From positions 1 to 50,357 of the forward strand of contig CALUYD010000011.1 in the NCBI GenBank assembly GCA_944324915.1: a stretch of DNA of 50,357 nucleotides, in the 5' to 3' direction. This document shows, in pieces, positions 15,674 to 24,114 of this stretch. The notes beneath the pieces were generated by a model that worked only from the letters and a program-made list of their open reading frames with translations, did not search any database and was not told the origin of the DNA. The DNA is from Candidatus Gastranaerophilales bacterium (lineage in GTDB: Bacteria; Cyanobacteriota; Vampirovibrionia; Gastranaerophilales; Gastranaerophilaceae). Made by a program: the position numbers and the translations under genes. Every line of letters starts with the position of its first letter. The stretch's first letter is position 1.

Positions 15674-16321
15674 ATGATGACTACAGAAAATAAAACAGTA
15701 AAAATCTTATCTACACAAGGTTCTGAGCTTGGTCAAATGAATTTGGAAGGTTCAGTATTTGGCGTAGAACCAAATGTACACGTTATGTACTTAGCTCTTA
15801 AAAGACAATTAAACAATGCAAGAGCAGGTTTAGCTTGTGCTAAAACAAGAGCTGAAGTATCCGGCGGTGGTAAAAAACCTTGGAAACAAAAAGGTACAGG
15901 TAGAGCTCGTGCAGGTTCATTAAGAAGCCCATTGTTCAGAGGCGGTGGCGTTATTTTTGGACCTAAACCAAGAAGCTACGAAACAGCTCTTCCGCAAAAA
16001 GCTAGAAAATTGGCTTTAAAATCTGCTCTAAGTGCAAAACTTGACATCATGACTGTTGTTAAAGATTTCTCAGAAATTTCTGAAGCTAAAACAAAAGTTA
16101 TGGTTAAAGCTCTTAAAGATTTAAAGGCTGAAGGTAAAATATTAATTATCGCTGATTTGAATGCAGAAGAAAACAAAAATTTAGTTTTAGCTGCAAGAAA
16201 TATTCCAAGCGTTAAATTGTTGTTACCATCAAACTTAAATGTTAAAGATTTAGTTGAAGCTGATACAATTATTGCAACTGAAGCAGCTATCAACTCTATC
16301 ACTGAAAGGTTGGCAAAATAA
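15674..16321 (+). CDS. rplD: 50S ribosomal protein L4
   Basis: The product is 215 aa (214 if the second of two adjacent ATGs is used). The extended-loop motif KPWKQKGTGRARAGSLRSPL lining the exit tunnel is clear. AGAGGTG is the SD. In E. coli L4 represses its own operon, but the corresponding leader structure was not recognised here. The stop overlaps the rplW start by one base. Confidence 0.96.
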   Translation: MMTTENKTVKILSTQGSELGQMNLEGSVFGVEPNVHVMYLALKRQLNNARAGLACAKTRAEVSGGGKKPWKQKGTGRARAGSLRSPLFRGGGVIFGPKPRSYETALPQKARKLALKSALSAKLDIMTVVKDFSEISEAKTKVMVKALKDLKAEGKILIIADLNAEENKNLVLAARNIPSVKLLLPSNLNVKDLVEADTIIATEAAINSITERLAK

Positions 16322-16629
16322 TGACAAATACAAATACCAACAAAGAAAGATTATATGAAGTTATTAAAAAGCCTATCATTACAGAAAAATCTATGATGGC
16401 AACAGCAAATAACACATATACTTTTGAAGTTAAAAAAGATGCTACAAAAGTTGAAATTGCACAAGCTGTTGAGCTTGCTTATCCAAACCGCAAAGTTAAG
16501 AAAGTTAGAACGGTTTACATGCCTTCTCATCAAAAAAGAATGGGCATGAAATTTGGTAGAACTCAAAGTGGAAAGAAAGCTATTGTTACAATAGTTGGCG
16601 ATCCAATCGAAGAATTGACAGGAGTATAA
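16321..16629 (+). CDS. rplW: 50S ribosomal protein L23
   Basis: The product is 102 aa. [13 protein letters not shown] at the start and the [13 protein letters not shown] segment followed by a basic loop are typical of L23, the docking site for trigger factor and SRP at the tunnel exit. It is translationally coupled to rplD by TAATG. Confidence 0.95.
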   Translation: MTNTNTNKERLYEVIKKPIITEKSMMATANNTYTFEVKKDATKVEIAQAVELAYPNRKVKKVRTVYMPSHQKRMGMKFGRTQSGKKAIVTIVGDPIEELTGV

Positions 16630-16633
16630 GATT

Positions 16634-17461
16634 ATGGCAACTAGAAAAATTAATCCAACTTCACCTGGTCAAAGAGGTATGACAAGACCGGATTACGCTG
16701 AAATAACAACTTCTACTCCCGAAAAATCATTGGTTAAATCTTTAACTAAAACAGGCGGTAGAAACAATACCGGTAGAATTACTACAAGACATATAGGTGG
16801 CGGTCATAAAAGAGCTTACCGTGTAATCGATTTTAAAAGAGATAAAATCGGCGTTACAGGTACTATTATGACAATCGAATACGATCCTAACAGAAATGTT
16901 AGAATTTGTTTAGTAAATTATGCAGATGGTGCAAAAAGATACATTTTATGCCCAGAAGGTATCAATGTAGGCGATAAAGTTGTATCTGGTCCGGAAGCAG
17001 AAATTAATACAGGAAACGCACTTCCACTAGATTGTATTCCTCTTGGTGCTTTAGTTCATAATATTGAATTAAGACCGGGAAGAGGCGGAAAAATGGCAAG
17101 AAGTGCCGGTAATTCCGCTCAAGTAATGGCTAAAGAAGGCAATTATGTTACTTTAAAACTTCCATCATCAGAAATGAGAATGGTTAGAAAAGATTGTTAT
17201 GCAACAATCGGTGTTTTAGGTAACCATGAATATAAAAACCTATCAACCGGAAAAGCTGGTAGAACAAGATACTTAGGTATCAAACCAACTGTTCGTGGTG
17301 TTACTATGAACCCTGTTGATCACCCACACGGTGGTGGTGAAGGTAAAACAGGCCCAGGTGGTAATCCAAAGACTCCTTGGGGCAAACCAGCTCTTGGTTA
17401 CAAAACTCGTAACAAGAAAAAAGCTTCAAGTAAGTTGATAGTAAGAAGAAGAAAAAAATAG
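16634..17461 (+). CDS. rplB: 50S ribosomal protein L2
   Basis: The product is 275 aa, the standard size. [20 protein letters not shown] near the N-terminus and the C-terminal [18 protein letters not shown], containing the conserved His important for peptidyl transfer, identify L2. It starts 4 nt after rplW. Confidence 0.97.
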   Translation: MATRKINPTSPGQRGMTRPDYAEITTSTPEKSLVKSLTKTGGRNNTGRITTRHIGGGHKRAYRVIDFKRDKIGVTGTIMTIEYDPNRNVRICLVNYADGAKRYILCPEGINVGDKVVSGPEAEINTGNALPLDCIPLGALVHNIELRPGRGGKMARSAGNSAQVMAKEGNYVTLKLPSSEMRMVRKDCYATIGVLGNHEYKNLSTGKAGRTRYLGIKPTVRGVTMNPVDHPHGGGEGKTGPGGNPKTPWGKPALGYKTRNKKKASSKLIVRRRKK

Positions 17462-17475
17462 GAGAACATAAATAG

Positions 17476-17754
17476 ATGGCTCGTTCATTAAAAAAAGGTC
17501 CATACATTCATCCATCTTTAGAAAAAAAGATAAATGCAATGAATGAAAAAAACGAAAAGAAAGTTATTAAAACTTGGTCAAGAGCTTCTATGATTGTGCC
17601 TGACATGCTTGGTCACACAATTGCAGTTCACAACGGTAAAACTCACGTACCGGTTTATGTAACCGAACAAATGGTTGGTCACAAATTAGGTGAATTTGCA
17701 CTAACAAGAACTTACAGAGGTCACGCCGCTGATAAGACAGCTAAGAAGAAATAA
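17476..17754 (+). CDS. rpsS: 30S ribosomal protein S19
   Basis: The product is 92 aa. It opens with [18 protein letters not shown] and has [20 protein letters not shown] and a C-terminal [16 protein letters not shown], all typical of S19 in the 30S head. AGGAG lies about 10 nt before the ATG. Confidence 0.96.
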   Translation: MARSLKKGPYIHPSLEKKINAMNEKNEKKVIKTWSRASMIVPDMLGHTIAVHNGKTHVPVYVTEQMVGHKLGEFALTRTYRGHAADKTAKKK

Positions 17755-17770
17755 CTAAGGAAATAGAAAA

Positions 17771-18106
17771 ATGCAAGAAGCTATATCAAAACAAACAGAT
17801 ATTAAAATGACGGTTAGAAAAATCCGCAGAGTGATTAATCTAATCCGTGGCAAAAAGGCAGTTGAAGCTCAAAGAATGCTTAAATTCATGCCTTACTTTG
17901 CAGCTAGAATAGTTGAAAAAAACTTAAATGCTGCTATCGCTAATGCATCAGAAAAATTTGGTGCAACAGCAGAAGTTCTTAAAATTTCTGAAATTTATGC
18001 TGATGAAGCTCCTACTTACAGAAGAGTTAGAGCAAGAGCTCAAGGCAGAATGTATAAGAGATTAAAAAGAACATCTCATTTAACAGTGAAAGTAGCAAAG
18101 GACTAG
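17771..18106 (+). CDS. rplV: 50S ribosomal protein L22
   Basis: The product is 111 aa. The hairpin-loop region RRVRARAQGRMYKRLKRTSH near the C-terminus, which lines the exit tunnel, and the KMTVRKIRRVINLIRGK block identify L22. It lies between rpsS and rpsC with short gaps. Confidence 0.95.
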   Translation: MQEAISKQTDIKMTVRKIRRVINLIRGKKAVEAQRMLKFMPYFAARIVEKNLNAAIANASEKFGATAEVLKISEIYADEAPTYRRVRARAQGRMYKRLKRTSHLTVKVAKD

Positions 18107-18115
18107 GAGAAAGAC

Positions 18116-18865
18116 ATGGGACAAAAAACACATCCAACCGGATTTAGAGTAGGTATCATTGAACCATGGGTTTCTACATGGTTCGCTAAAAAAGGTCAAT
18201 ATGCTCTTAATATCGCTCAAGATGCAGTTATAAGAAAATTCATTAAGAAAAAATTATATGCAGCTGGCGTATCAAGAATTAATATTGCAAGAAAAGCTAA
18301 TAACGTAAATATTACAGTAGTTACTGCGAAACCTGGTATCGTTGTAGGTCGTGGCGGTCAAGGTATCGATGAATTAAGAGCTGCTGTACAAAAGTTAATC
18401 AAAACTAATACCGTTTCAATCGACGTTGTTGAAGTTGCAAGAATCGATGTTGACGCTCAATTAGTTGCTGAAAATATCGCTCTTCAATTAGAAAAACGTA
18501 TCGCTTTCAGACGTGCTATGAAACAAGCAATGCAAAGAACAATGCGTGCCGGTGTTCAAGGTATCAAAGTTATGGTATCTGGTCGTCTAGGTGGTGCTGA
18601 AATCGCAAGATCTGAATGGGCTAAAGAAGGTAGAATTCCTCTACAAACTCTTAGAGCTGACGTTCAATATGGTTTTGCTGAAGCTGATACTGTTATGGGT
18701 AAAATCGGCGTAAAAGTTTGGGTATTCAAAGGCGACTTATTACCTGGCGAAAAAGCTGATCAAAACATAAAAGTTAAAAAACCGGCTTCAAAAGAAAACA
18801 CTCGTTTTCAAAGACGTCCAAAACGTTCTGAGCAACAAGAAGCACCTGCTCAAGAACAAGCATAG
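18116..18865 (+). CDS. rpsC: 30S ribosomal protein S3
   Basis: The product is 249 aa, with the KH domain signature PGIVVGRGGQGIDELR and the C-terminal block GRLGGAEIARSEWAKEGRIP. MGQKTHPTGFRVGI is the usual opening. A 25-30-residue Gln/Glu-rich tail extends beyond the core. S3 forms the mRNA entry site. AGGAGAAAGAC is the SD. Confidence 0.96.
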   Translation: MGQKTHPTGFRVGIIEPWVSTWFAKKGQYALNIAQDAVIRKFIKKKLYAAGVSRINIARKANNVNITVVTAKPGIVVGRGGQGIDELRAAVQKLIKTNTVSIDVVEVARIDVDAQLVAENIALQLEKRIAFRRAMKQAMQRTMRAGVQGIKVMVSGRLGGAEIARSEWAKEGRIPLQTLRADVQYGFAEADTVMGKIGVKVWVFKGDLLPGEKADQNIKVKKPASKENTRFQRRPKRSEQQEAPAQEQA

Positions 18866-18894
18866 CTTAGGAAAAAATTAGGAGAAATATAACA

Positions 18895-19299
18895 ATGTTA
18901 ATGCCTAAAAAAACAAAATTTCGTAAAAAAATGAAAGGCAACATGAAGGGAACTGAGACAAGAGGTTGCGCTCTTGAGTTAGGTCAATACGGCTTACAAT
19001 CATTAGAACCTGCTTGGATCACTTCAAGACAAATAGAAGCTGCACGTCGTGTTATTACTAGAAAAATCAAACGTGGCGGTAATGTTTGGATTAAGATATT
19101 CCCTGATAAACCAATCACTGCAAAACCTGCTGAAACTCGTATGGGTAAAGGTAAAGGTAACCCTGAATATTGGGTTGCTGTTGTTAAACCGGGCAGAGTT
19201 TTATTTGAAGTGGCTTTTGAAAACAGAGATGAAGCTGTTGAAGCATTAAATCTCGCTGCTCAAAAATTGCCTATCAAAGTAAGAGTAATAGAAAAGTAG
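18895..19299 (+). CDS. rplP: 50S ribosomal protein L16
   Basis: The product is 134 aa. The start [15 protein letters not shown] and the internal segments [20 protein letters not shown] and [19 protein letters not shown] are diagnostic. L16 organises tRNA binding in the 50S. AGGAG precedes the ATG. Confidence 0.96.
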   Translation: MLMPKKTKFRKKMKGNMKGTETRGCALELGQYGLQSLEPAWITSRQIEAARRVITRKIKRGGNVWIKIFPDKPITAKPAETRMGKGKGNPEYWVAVVKPGRVLFEVAFENRDEAVEALNLAAQKLPIKVRVIEK

Positions 19300-19308
19300 G
19301 TAGACAAA

Positions 19309-19506
19309 ATGAAACTTCAAGAAATAAAAGAAAAATCAATTGATGAATTAAAGGAATTAATTCTTGAATCTAAAAAAGAATTATTCACTTTAAGAATGGG
19401 ACATAACAAATTAAAACAGTTAGAAAACACTGCTTCTATCAAAAATACTAAAAAATTAATTGCTAGAGCAAAAACTGTTTTAAGACAAAAAGAACTACAA
19501 GCATAA
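19309..19506 (+). CDS. rpmC: 50S ribosomal protein L29
   Basis: The product is 65 aa, the two-helix L29 near the tunnel exit. MKLQEIKEKSIDELK at the start and LRMGHNKLKQLENTASIK in the middle are characteristic. It lies 9 nt after rplP and 11 nt before rpsQ. Confidence 0.93.
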   Translation: MKLQEIKEKSIDELKELILESKKELFTLRMGHNKLKQLENTASIKNTKKLIARAKTVLRQKELQA

Positions 19507-19517
19507 GGAAAAAACAA

Positions 19518-19763
19518 ATGCCTAAAAAAGTAAAACAAGGAACAGTAGTGAGCGATAAAATGGAAAAAGCAATTGTAGTTCAAGTTGCTGAACATAAAGC
19601 TCACAAAAAATACAAAAAAACAATGACATTTACAAAGAACTTTAAAGTTCGCGATGAACAAAATCAATGTCATGTAGGTGATGTTGTTACAATCGTTGAA
19701 TCTAAACCTCTATCCGGTTCAATCAGATGGACTTTAGATAAAGTTGTAAGTGTTGCTCAGTAG
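19518..19763 (+). CDS. rpsQ: 30S ribosomal protein S17
   Basis: The product is 81 aa with an OB fold. GTVVSDKMEKAIVVQV at the start and DEQNQCHVGDVVTIVESKPL are the S17 signatures. AAGGAAAAAAC is the SD. The position between rpmC and rplN is canonical. Confidence 0.95.
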   Translation: MPKKVKQGTVVSDKMEKAIVVQVAEHKAHKKYKKTMTFTKNFKVRDEQNQCHVGDVVTIVESKPLSGSIRWTLDKVVSVAQ

Positions 19764-19786
19764 TTAAGAAAATAAGGTAACAAGAT

Positions 19787-20155
19787 ATGATACAACAAGA
19801 AACAAGACTACAAGTTGCTGATAATACAGGTGCTAAAGAACTTCTTTGCATCCGTGTTATGGGCTCAAGTAATAAAAAATACGCAAGCGTTGGCGATGTA
19901 ATTATTGCTACCGTAAAAGATGCAACTCCAAATATGGCAGTTAAAAAATCTGATGTTGTTTCTGCTGTTGTTGTTAGAACAAAAGCTGACATCAAACGTA
20001 ACGATGGTTCAGTAATTCGTTTTGATGATAACGCTGCAGTAATTATCAACAAAGACGGTGCTCCAAAAGGAACTCGTGTATTTGGACCTGTTGCAAGAGA
20101 ACTTAGAGAAAAGAATTTCATGAAAATTATTTCTCTAGCTCCTGAAGTAATATAA
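19787..20155 (+). CDS. rplN: 50S ribosomal protein L14
   Basis: The product is 122 aa, the invariant size. It opens [19 protein letters not shown] and has the signature [14 protein letters not shown] and a C-terminal [14 protein letters not shown]14 contacts 16S rRNA across the subunit interface and binds the silencing factor RsfS. Confidence 0.97.
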   Translation: MIQQETRLQVADNTGAKELLCIRVMGSSNKKYASVGDVIIATVKDATPNMAVKKSDVVSAVVVRTKADIKRNDGSVIRFDDNAAVIINKDGAPKGTRVFGPVARELREKNFMKIISLAPEVI

Positions 20156-20177
20156 TAATTAATAGGAATGAAGGAAA

Positions 20178-20528
20178 ATGGCTAAAAATACAAAATCTTT
20201 GGCAAATAAAAAACTTCACACAAAAGTTGGCGACCGTGTTATCGTTATCTCTGGTAAAGATAAAGGTAAACAAGGCAACGTAAAAGATGTTGACCTATCA
20301 AAAGGAACTGTATTGGTTGACGGTGTGAATGTTGTAACAAAAGCACAAAAAGCAAATCCTATGGCAGGCGTTCAAGGCGGCTTAAATAAAATTGCTAAAC
20401 CTATTGATGCTTCAAAAGTTATGATTTGCTGTCCATCTTGCGAAAAAGCTACAAGAGTTAAACACGAAGTTAAAGATGGTAAAAAAGTTCGCGTTTGTCA
20501 AAAATGCGGCGAAACTATTGATGTATAG
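20178..20528 (+). CDS. rplX: 50S ribosomal protein L24 with zinc-ribbon tail
   Basis: The product is 116 aa. The KOW motif GDRVIVISGKDKGKQGNVKD is at about 18-37. The C-terminal part has CPSC at 85-88 and CQKC at 107-110, a four-cysteine ribbon that occurs in L24 of some bacterial groups. L24 initiates 50S assembly. A 76-nt structured gap separates it from rplE. Confidence 0.95.
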   Translation: MAKNTKSLANKKLHTKVGDRVIVISGKDKGKQGNVKDVDLSKGTVLVDGVNVVTKAQKANPMAGVQGGLNKIAKPIDASKVMICCPSCEKATRVKHEVKDGKKVRVCQKCGETIDV

Positions 20529-20529
20529 A

Positions 20530-20581
20530 CCACGAAAAGTGGGGCATTGAAATTCGACAGACCAATAAGGTAGAATTTCAA
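20530..20581 (+). promoter_or_regulatory. Two stem-loops between L24 and L5 genes
   Basis: CCAC-GAAAA-GTGG (20530-20542) is followed by a perfect 9-bp inverted repeat, TTGAAATTC (20547-20555) with GAATTTCAA (20573-20581), around a 17-nt loop. In E. coli the spc operon is repressed by S8 binding the mRNA at the L24-L5 junction, so a feedback site is plausible. The conserved S8-binding core was not recognised, so this is inference. Confidence 0.45.
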
Positions 20582-20604
20582 AGGCTAAGAAAAGGAAAAA
20601 CGTT

Positions 20605-21159
20605 ATGCAAAAATCTACCGGTAATTTAAAAGACCGTTACTATAACGAAGTAAGAGCTAAATTAAAAGAAGAATTTGGCTATAAAAACGAAATGCAAATT
20701 CCAAAAATGGCAAAAATCGTTTTAAATATGGGTGTTGGTGAAGCTTCACACAACTCAAAATTAGCTGAATCAATTGTTAACCAATTAACAAAAATCGCAG
20801 GTCAAAAAGCTCTTTCTACAAAAGCAAAAAAATCAATTGCTTCATATAAATTAAGAGAAGGTATGCCTGTTGGTGCTATGGTTACTTTAAGAGGCGAAAG
20901 AATGTACGACTTCTTCCAAAAATTGGTATGTGTTGTACTTCCTCGTATTCGTGACTTTAGAGGTGTTAGCCCAAAAAGTTTTGATGGCAGAGGAAACTAT
21001 ACTTTCGGTCTTAAAGAACAATCTTTATTTCCTGAAATTCACTATGAAGAAGTTGATATCGTAAAAGGTATGAATGTTTCAATCATTACAACTGCAACAT
21101 CAGATGATGAAGCAAGAGCATTATTGAAATATTTAGGAATGCCTTTTAAAACAAAATAA
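20605..21159 (+). CDS. rplE: 50S ribosomal protein L5
   Basis: The product is 184 aa. [15 protein letters not shown] near the N-terminus and [20 protein letters not shown] in the middle are diagnostic. L5 binds 5S rRNA and contacts P-site tRNA. AAAGGAAAAACGTT supplies the SD. Confidence 0.96.
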   Translation: MQKSTGNLKDRYYNEVRAKLKEEFGYKNEMQIPKMAKIVLNMGVGEASHNSKLAESIVNQLTKIAGQKALSTKAKKSIASYKLREGMPVGAMVTLRGERMYDFFQKLVCVVLPRIRDFRGVSPKSFDGRGNYTFGLKEQSLFPEIHYEEVDIVKGMNVSIITTATSDDEARALLKYLGMPFKTK

Positions 21160-21183
21160 TAAGCATAGGAGATAATTTAGAAA

Positions 21184-21390
21184 ATGGCTAAGAAAGCAAT
21201 GATAAACAAAGAACAAACAAGACGTGAACTTGCAGAAAAAGGAAAATATCCTAAAGTAAGACTTCACAACCGTTGTTCTATCTGCGGCCGTCCTCATGGT
21301 TTCCACAGAGATTTCGGTATTTGCAGAATTTGCCTAAGAAAAATGGCACATCAAGGCTTATTACCCGGCGTTACTAAAGCTTCTTGGTAG
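21184..21390 (+). CDS. rpsN: 30S ribosomal protein S14, zinc-binding short form
   Basis: The product is 68 aa, the short C+ form with a zinc ribbon: Cys31, Cys34, Cys47 and Cys50. The segment [20 protein letters not shown] and the ending TKASW are typical. A strong terminator follows 17 nt after the stop, so the run that begins at S10 ends here instead of continuing into rpsH. Confidence 0.95.
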   Translation: MAKKAMINKEQTRRELAEKGKYPKVRLHNRCSICGRPHGFHRDFGICRICLRKMAHQGLLPGVTKASW

Positions 21391-21406
21391 TAAGGAAAAT
21401 ATGTTA

Positions 21407-21436
21407 AAACACTCCCTTTTGTTAGGGAGTGTTTTT
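21407..21436 (+). terminator. Rho-independent terminator after S14
   Basis: ACACTCCCT and AGGGAGTGT pair as a perfect 9-bp stem around a 6-nt loop, with A-rich left and T-rich right flanks, so it may also terminate the antisense gene ending at 21454. Confidence 0.9.
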
Positions 21437-21453
21437 GTGTTTAAAAAACTTCT

Positions 21454-22143
21454 TTATCCGAATAAATTAAAGGGGCTTTCTATATCTTTTTCTGTGTTTG
21501 TTGATTTTATTTCTTGCGATGTTGAATCTGCTTCATCGCTAAAATTTTGAAACGGTTGTTCTATCTTATTTCCAGTTGTTATATTTATGCCTTTATTTGC
21601 AAGTAGAGTATCTGTTGGTAGGTTTTTTGTCGAGATGCTTTCTCTCATTGCTGCTATTCTTTCTTCTATTTCTTTTGTTCTAGCTTCTTGTAGTTCATCT
21701 CTTAATTTTTCTGCTTGTTCATACAAGTCTTTTAATTCTTGTGTCATTACAAGTTCAGACACTTCTTTTGTTTCTGTAACTTTTATACTGTTAATGTAGT
21801 CTGTATAGTCTTTTCCGCTAGAAAAGTTCAATACACTTAAGTCTTGCAATGTGACAGAACCGCTTGTTATATTTCCTTTAGAATCTTGTACTTCTTCCAT
21901 TTTGACTACACCTGGGTATTTAGTTGTTGTTTCTGTTTTTGTTACGTATTCTTTTGGCATACTTCTAATTTTTGCTTGCACTTCGCTTAATTCTTTTTGA
22001 ATTTCTGCTAACGTGCGAACAGTAGATTCGCTTTTTTCTTCAGTTACAATTTGTTTGCCTTGAGTTTTGTTTAGTTGATTAAACTTGCTCATGTTACGTG
22101 CTTGTAACAGCAGATATCTTGCCTGAGATGAACTTAGTCCCAT
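21454..22143 (-). CDS. Coiled-coil protein with MGLSSSQAR N-terminus, inserted in the spc operon
   Basis: The product is 229 aa. The N-terminus MGLSSSQARYLLLQARNM matches a recurrent opening that I recall from many unannotated Gastranaerophilales proteins. Coiled-coil-like stretches lie at about 44-63 and 133-168 (rich in Glu, Lys, Leu and Gln). The tail is polar and probably disordered and ends ESPFNLFG. There is no signal peptide or membrane helix. AAGGAG lies 7 nt before the ATG on this strand. It is transcribed against the ribosomal genes between rpsN and rpsH. The function is unknown; the shared N-terminus might be a targeting or assembly signal. Confidence 0.7.
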   Translation of the reverse strand: MGLSSSQARYLLLQARNMSKFNQLNKTQGKQIVTEEKSESTVRTLAEIQKELSEVQAKIRSMPKEYVTKTETTTKYPGVVKMEEVQDSKGNITSGSVTLQDLSVLNFSSGKDYTDYINSIKVTETKEVSELVMTQELKDLYEQAEKLRDELQEARTKEIEERIAAMRESISTKNLPTDTLLANKGINITTGNKIEQPFQNFSDEADSTSQEIKSTNTEKDIESPFNLFG

Positions 22144-22305
22144 AAATACTCCTTATCTGTTTTCTAGTATGCATAATTTTGTTATCGTTTTTTGAGTTAA
22201 AAACTTTAGTTGAATTTGAATTTTTTTTACATTTTGTTACAAAAATTTGCAATTAAAACATGTTTGAAATACTATTAAATGTGCACAGTTGTGTGCGTAC
22301 TTAGC

Positions 22306-22327
22306 TATACTACGAAGAATATCTTCG
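22306..22327 (+). promoter_or_regulatory. Likely -10 and leader hairpin of rpsH
   Basis: TATACT at 22306-22311 is a plausible -10 for a separate rpsH transcript. It is followed by CGAAGA-ATA-TCTTCG (22313-22327), a 6-bp hairpin that would sit at the very 5' end of the mRNA, 8 nt before the SD AGAAAGGA. The -35 is not clear. Confidence 0.4.
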
Positions 22328-22346
22328 CAAGTAGAAAGGAAAACAA

Positions 22347-22742
22347 ATGACAATCAATGATCCAATTGCTGATGCATTGACCCGCATCAGAAACGCAAAA
22401 TTAGTTAAACATGAATCAGTAACTATTCCTGCGTCAAATTTAAAAGAAGAATTAATTAAAGTTCTTCAAGCTGAAGGTTATGTTGAAGGCTACACTGTTG
22501 AAGAAAAAGACGGTTTTAAATTTATCAATGTAACTTTGAAATATGTAAATGGTCAAAATGTTATCACAGGTTTGCAAAGAGTATCAAAACCCGGTTTAAG
22601 AGTATACTCAAAAGCAAAAAATATGCCAAGAGTATTTGATGGCATGGGTATTGCAGTTATTTCAACATCTAAAGGTTTAATGACTGAAAAAGCTGCACGT
22701 GCTAACAAACTTGGTGGCGAAGTTCTTTGCTATGTTTGGTAA
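22347..22742 (+). CDS. rpsH: 30S ribosomal protein S8
   Basis: The product is 131 aa, the usual size. TINDPIADALTRIRNAK at the start and the C-terminal GMGIAVISTSKGLMTEKAAR are diagnostic. S8 binds the central domain of 16S rRNA and in E. coli represses spc translation. Here it is cut off from rpsN by an antisense gene and seems to have its own promoter. Confidence 0.96.
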   Translation: MTINDPIADALTRIRNAKLVKHESVTIPASNLKEELIKVLQAEGYVEGYTVEEKDGFKFINVTLKYVNGQNVITGLQRVSKPGLRVYSKAKNMPRVFDGMGIAVISTSKGLMTEKAARANKLGGEVLCYVW

Positions 22743-22752
22743 ACCTGAGCCG

Positions 22753-23020
22753 AATGAGCTTTAGTTTGCAGGGCAATCCTTTCGCAGTTTGAATTGTAGC
22801 GCTTTGCGCTCAATGAAAACAAGAAAGGCAAAGGTGTGAGAAGCACGCAGGCAGAAGCGTTGAGCTTGTGCCAAGTGCGTATCCGTACCAAAGCGACGTG
22901 GGACAAAGTCCCTCAGGAGCAATCCTTTCGCAGTTTGAATTGTAGCGCTTTGCGCTCAATGAAAGCAAGAAAGGCAAAGGTGTGAGAAGCACCATGGCAG
23001 AGGCATATTGCTTACGCCAA
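22753..23020. repeat. 74-bp direct repeat with flanking dispersed repeat in the S8-L6 gap
   Basis: The 351-nt gap holds no gene. A 74-bp unit occurs at 22773-22846 and 22919-22992 with a single mismatch, and weaker similarity continues for about 29 bp after each copy. AGCGC-TTT-GCGCT inside each unit forms a hairpin. The 24 bases at 22753-22776 recur exactly at 33670-33693 beside the tRNA gene, and GAAGCGTTGAGCTT (22854-22867) recurs at 33742-33755. This defines a dispersed repeat family of unknown nature. Confidence 0.85.
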
Positions 23021-23093
23021 ATACAAATTAGGGTTAAATCGCTTTAATAGTGATGCGTTCCCGCTTAGTAACACAAAGCAAAAGGAGAAAAAA

Positions 23094-23633
23094 ATGTCAA
23101 GAATAGGTAAATTACCAATTGCAATTCCTGATGGAGTTGAAGTAAAAATTGATGGTAATGTTTTAACTGCAAAAGGACCAAAAGGTACTGAAACAGTTGA
23201 ATTTCCATCTGAAATTGAAGTAAAAGTCGAAGGTAGTGAAGTTGTTGTAAACCGCAAAGGTGAAGATAGAAAATCAAGAAGTTTACATGGTTTATTTAGA
23301 ACTTTAGTATCAAATGCAATTCATGGTGTTAAAACACCGTTTGAGAAAAAATTAGAAATCGTTGGTGTTGGTTATCGTGCAGCTATGCAAGGTAGCGCTA
23401 TCAACCTTTCATTAGGTTATTCTCACCCTGTAATTATTGAACCTCCACAAGGTATCACAATTGCAGTTGAAGCAAATACAAAAATTACTGTTTCAGGTAC
23501 TAATAAACAACTTGTCGGCGATGTTGCAGCATTAATTCGTTCTAAACGTCCACCTGAAGTTTACAAAGGCAAAGGTGTAAAATATGAAGGCGAATATATA
23601 GCACGTAAAGCCGGAAAAGCAGGTAAAAAGTAA
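23094..23633 (+). CDS. rplF: 50S ribosomal protein L6
   Basis: The product is 179 aa. MSRIGKLPIAIPDGVEV opens the protein, and the C-terminal SKRPPEVYKGKGVKYEGE is the L6 signature. L6 lies at the base of the factor-binding stalk. AAAAGGAG precedes the ATG. Confidence 0.96.
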   Translation: MSRIGKLPIAIPDGVEVKIDGNVLTAKGPKGTETVEFPSEIEVKVEGSEVVVNRKGEDRKSRSLHGLFRTLVSNAIHGVKTPFEKKLEIVGVGYRAAMQGSAINLSLGYSHPVIIEPPQGITIAVEANTKITVSGTNKQLVGDVAALIRSKRPPEVYKGKGVKYEGEYIARKAGKAGKK

Positions 23634-23653
23634 TAAAGTAAAATTGCCAATAT

Positions 23654-23681
23654 AAACCAACCGTAAGTGCGGAATTGGTTT
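23654..23681 (+). promoter_or_regulatory. Hairpin in the L6-L18 gap
   Basis: AAACCAA-CCG pairs with CGG-AA-TTGGTTT around a TAAGTG loop with an AA bulge. It lies just before the rplR SD (GAAAGGAAAG) and has no terminator-type T run of length, so a translational role is possible. Confidence 0.4.
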
Positions 23682-23699
23682 TGGTGAAAGGAAAGTAAA

Positions 23700-24062
23700 A
23701 TGATTAAACAAGTAAACAGAAAAGAACAAACTAGAAAAAGACATCAAAGAGTACGTCTTAAAATTTCAGGCGATGCTCAATGGCCAAGATTAGCAGTATA
23801 TCGTTCAACAAAACATATATACGCTCAAGTTATTGATGATGTAAATGGTGTAACAATCGCTTCTTCTTCATCTAAAGTGAAAGAATTAGGATTGAAACAT
23901 GGCGGTAACATCGAAGCAGCAAAAGTTGTTGGTGCTGACGTTGCAAAAAAAGCTATGGCTAAAGGTATTGAAGGCGTTGTATTTGACAGAGGCGGCTTCT
24001 TGTTCCATGGTAGAGTTGCAGCATTAGCTGAAGCAGCAAGAGAAGCTGGTTTACAATTCTAG
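23700..24062 (+). CDS. rplR: 50S ribosomal protein L18
   Basis: The product is 120 aa. [20 protein letters not shown] and the C-terminal [20 protein letters not shown] are diagnostic. L18 binds 5S rRNA with L5. A terminator follows at once, so rpsE, rpmD, rplO and secY, the usual next genes, are absent from this locus. Confidence 0.96.
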   Translation: MIKQVNRKEQTRKRHQRVRLKISGDAQWPRLAVYRSTKHIYAQVIDDVNGVTIASSSSKVKELGLKHGGNIEAAKVVGADVAKKAMAKGIEGVVFDRGGFLFHGRVAALAEAAREAGLQF

Positions 24063-24080
24063 TATTGTAAAAATAAAATT

Positions 24081-24114
24081 AAAATGACCTGATTTGTTTC
24101 GGGTCATTTTTTTA
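24081..24114. terminator. Terminator between L18 and the convergent WG-repeat gene
   Basis: AAATGACC and GGGTCATTT pair across a TGATTTGTTTC loop, followed by seven T. The A-rich left arm allows use from both strands; the stop codon of the minus-strand gene overlaps the right flank. Confidence 0.85.

Noticed and set aside
22810-22995. 61-aa minus-strand reading frame in the S8-L6 gap
   Set aside because: It is generated by the two direct-repeat copies; no SD or domain.
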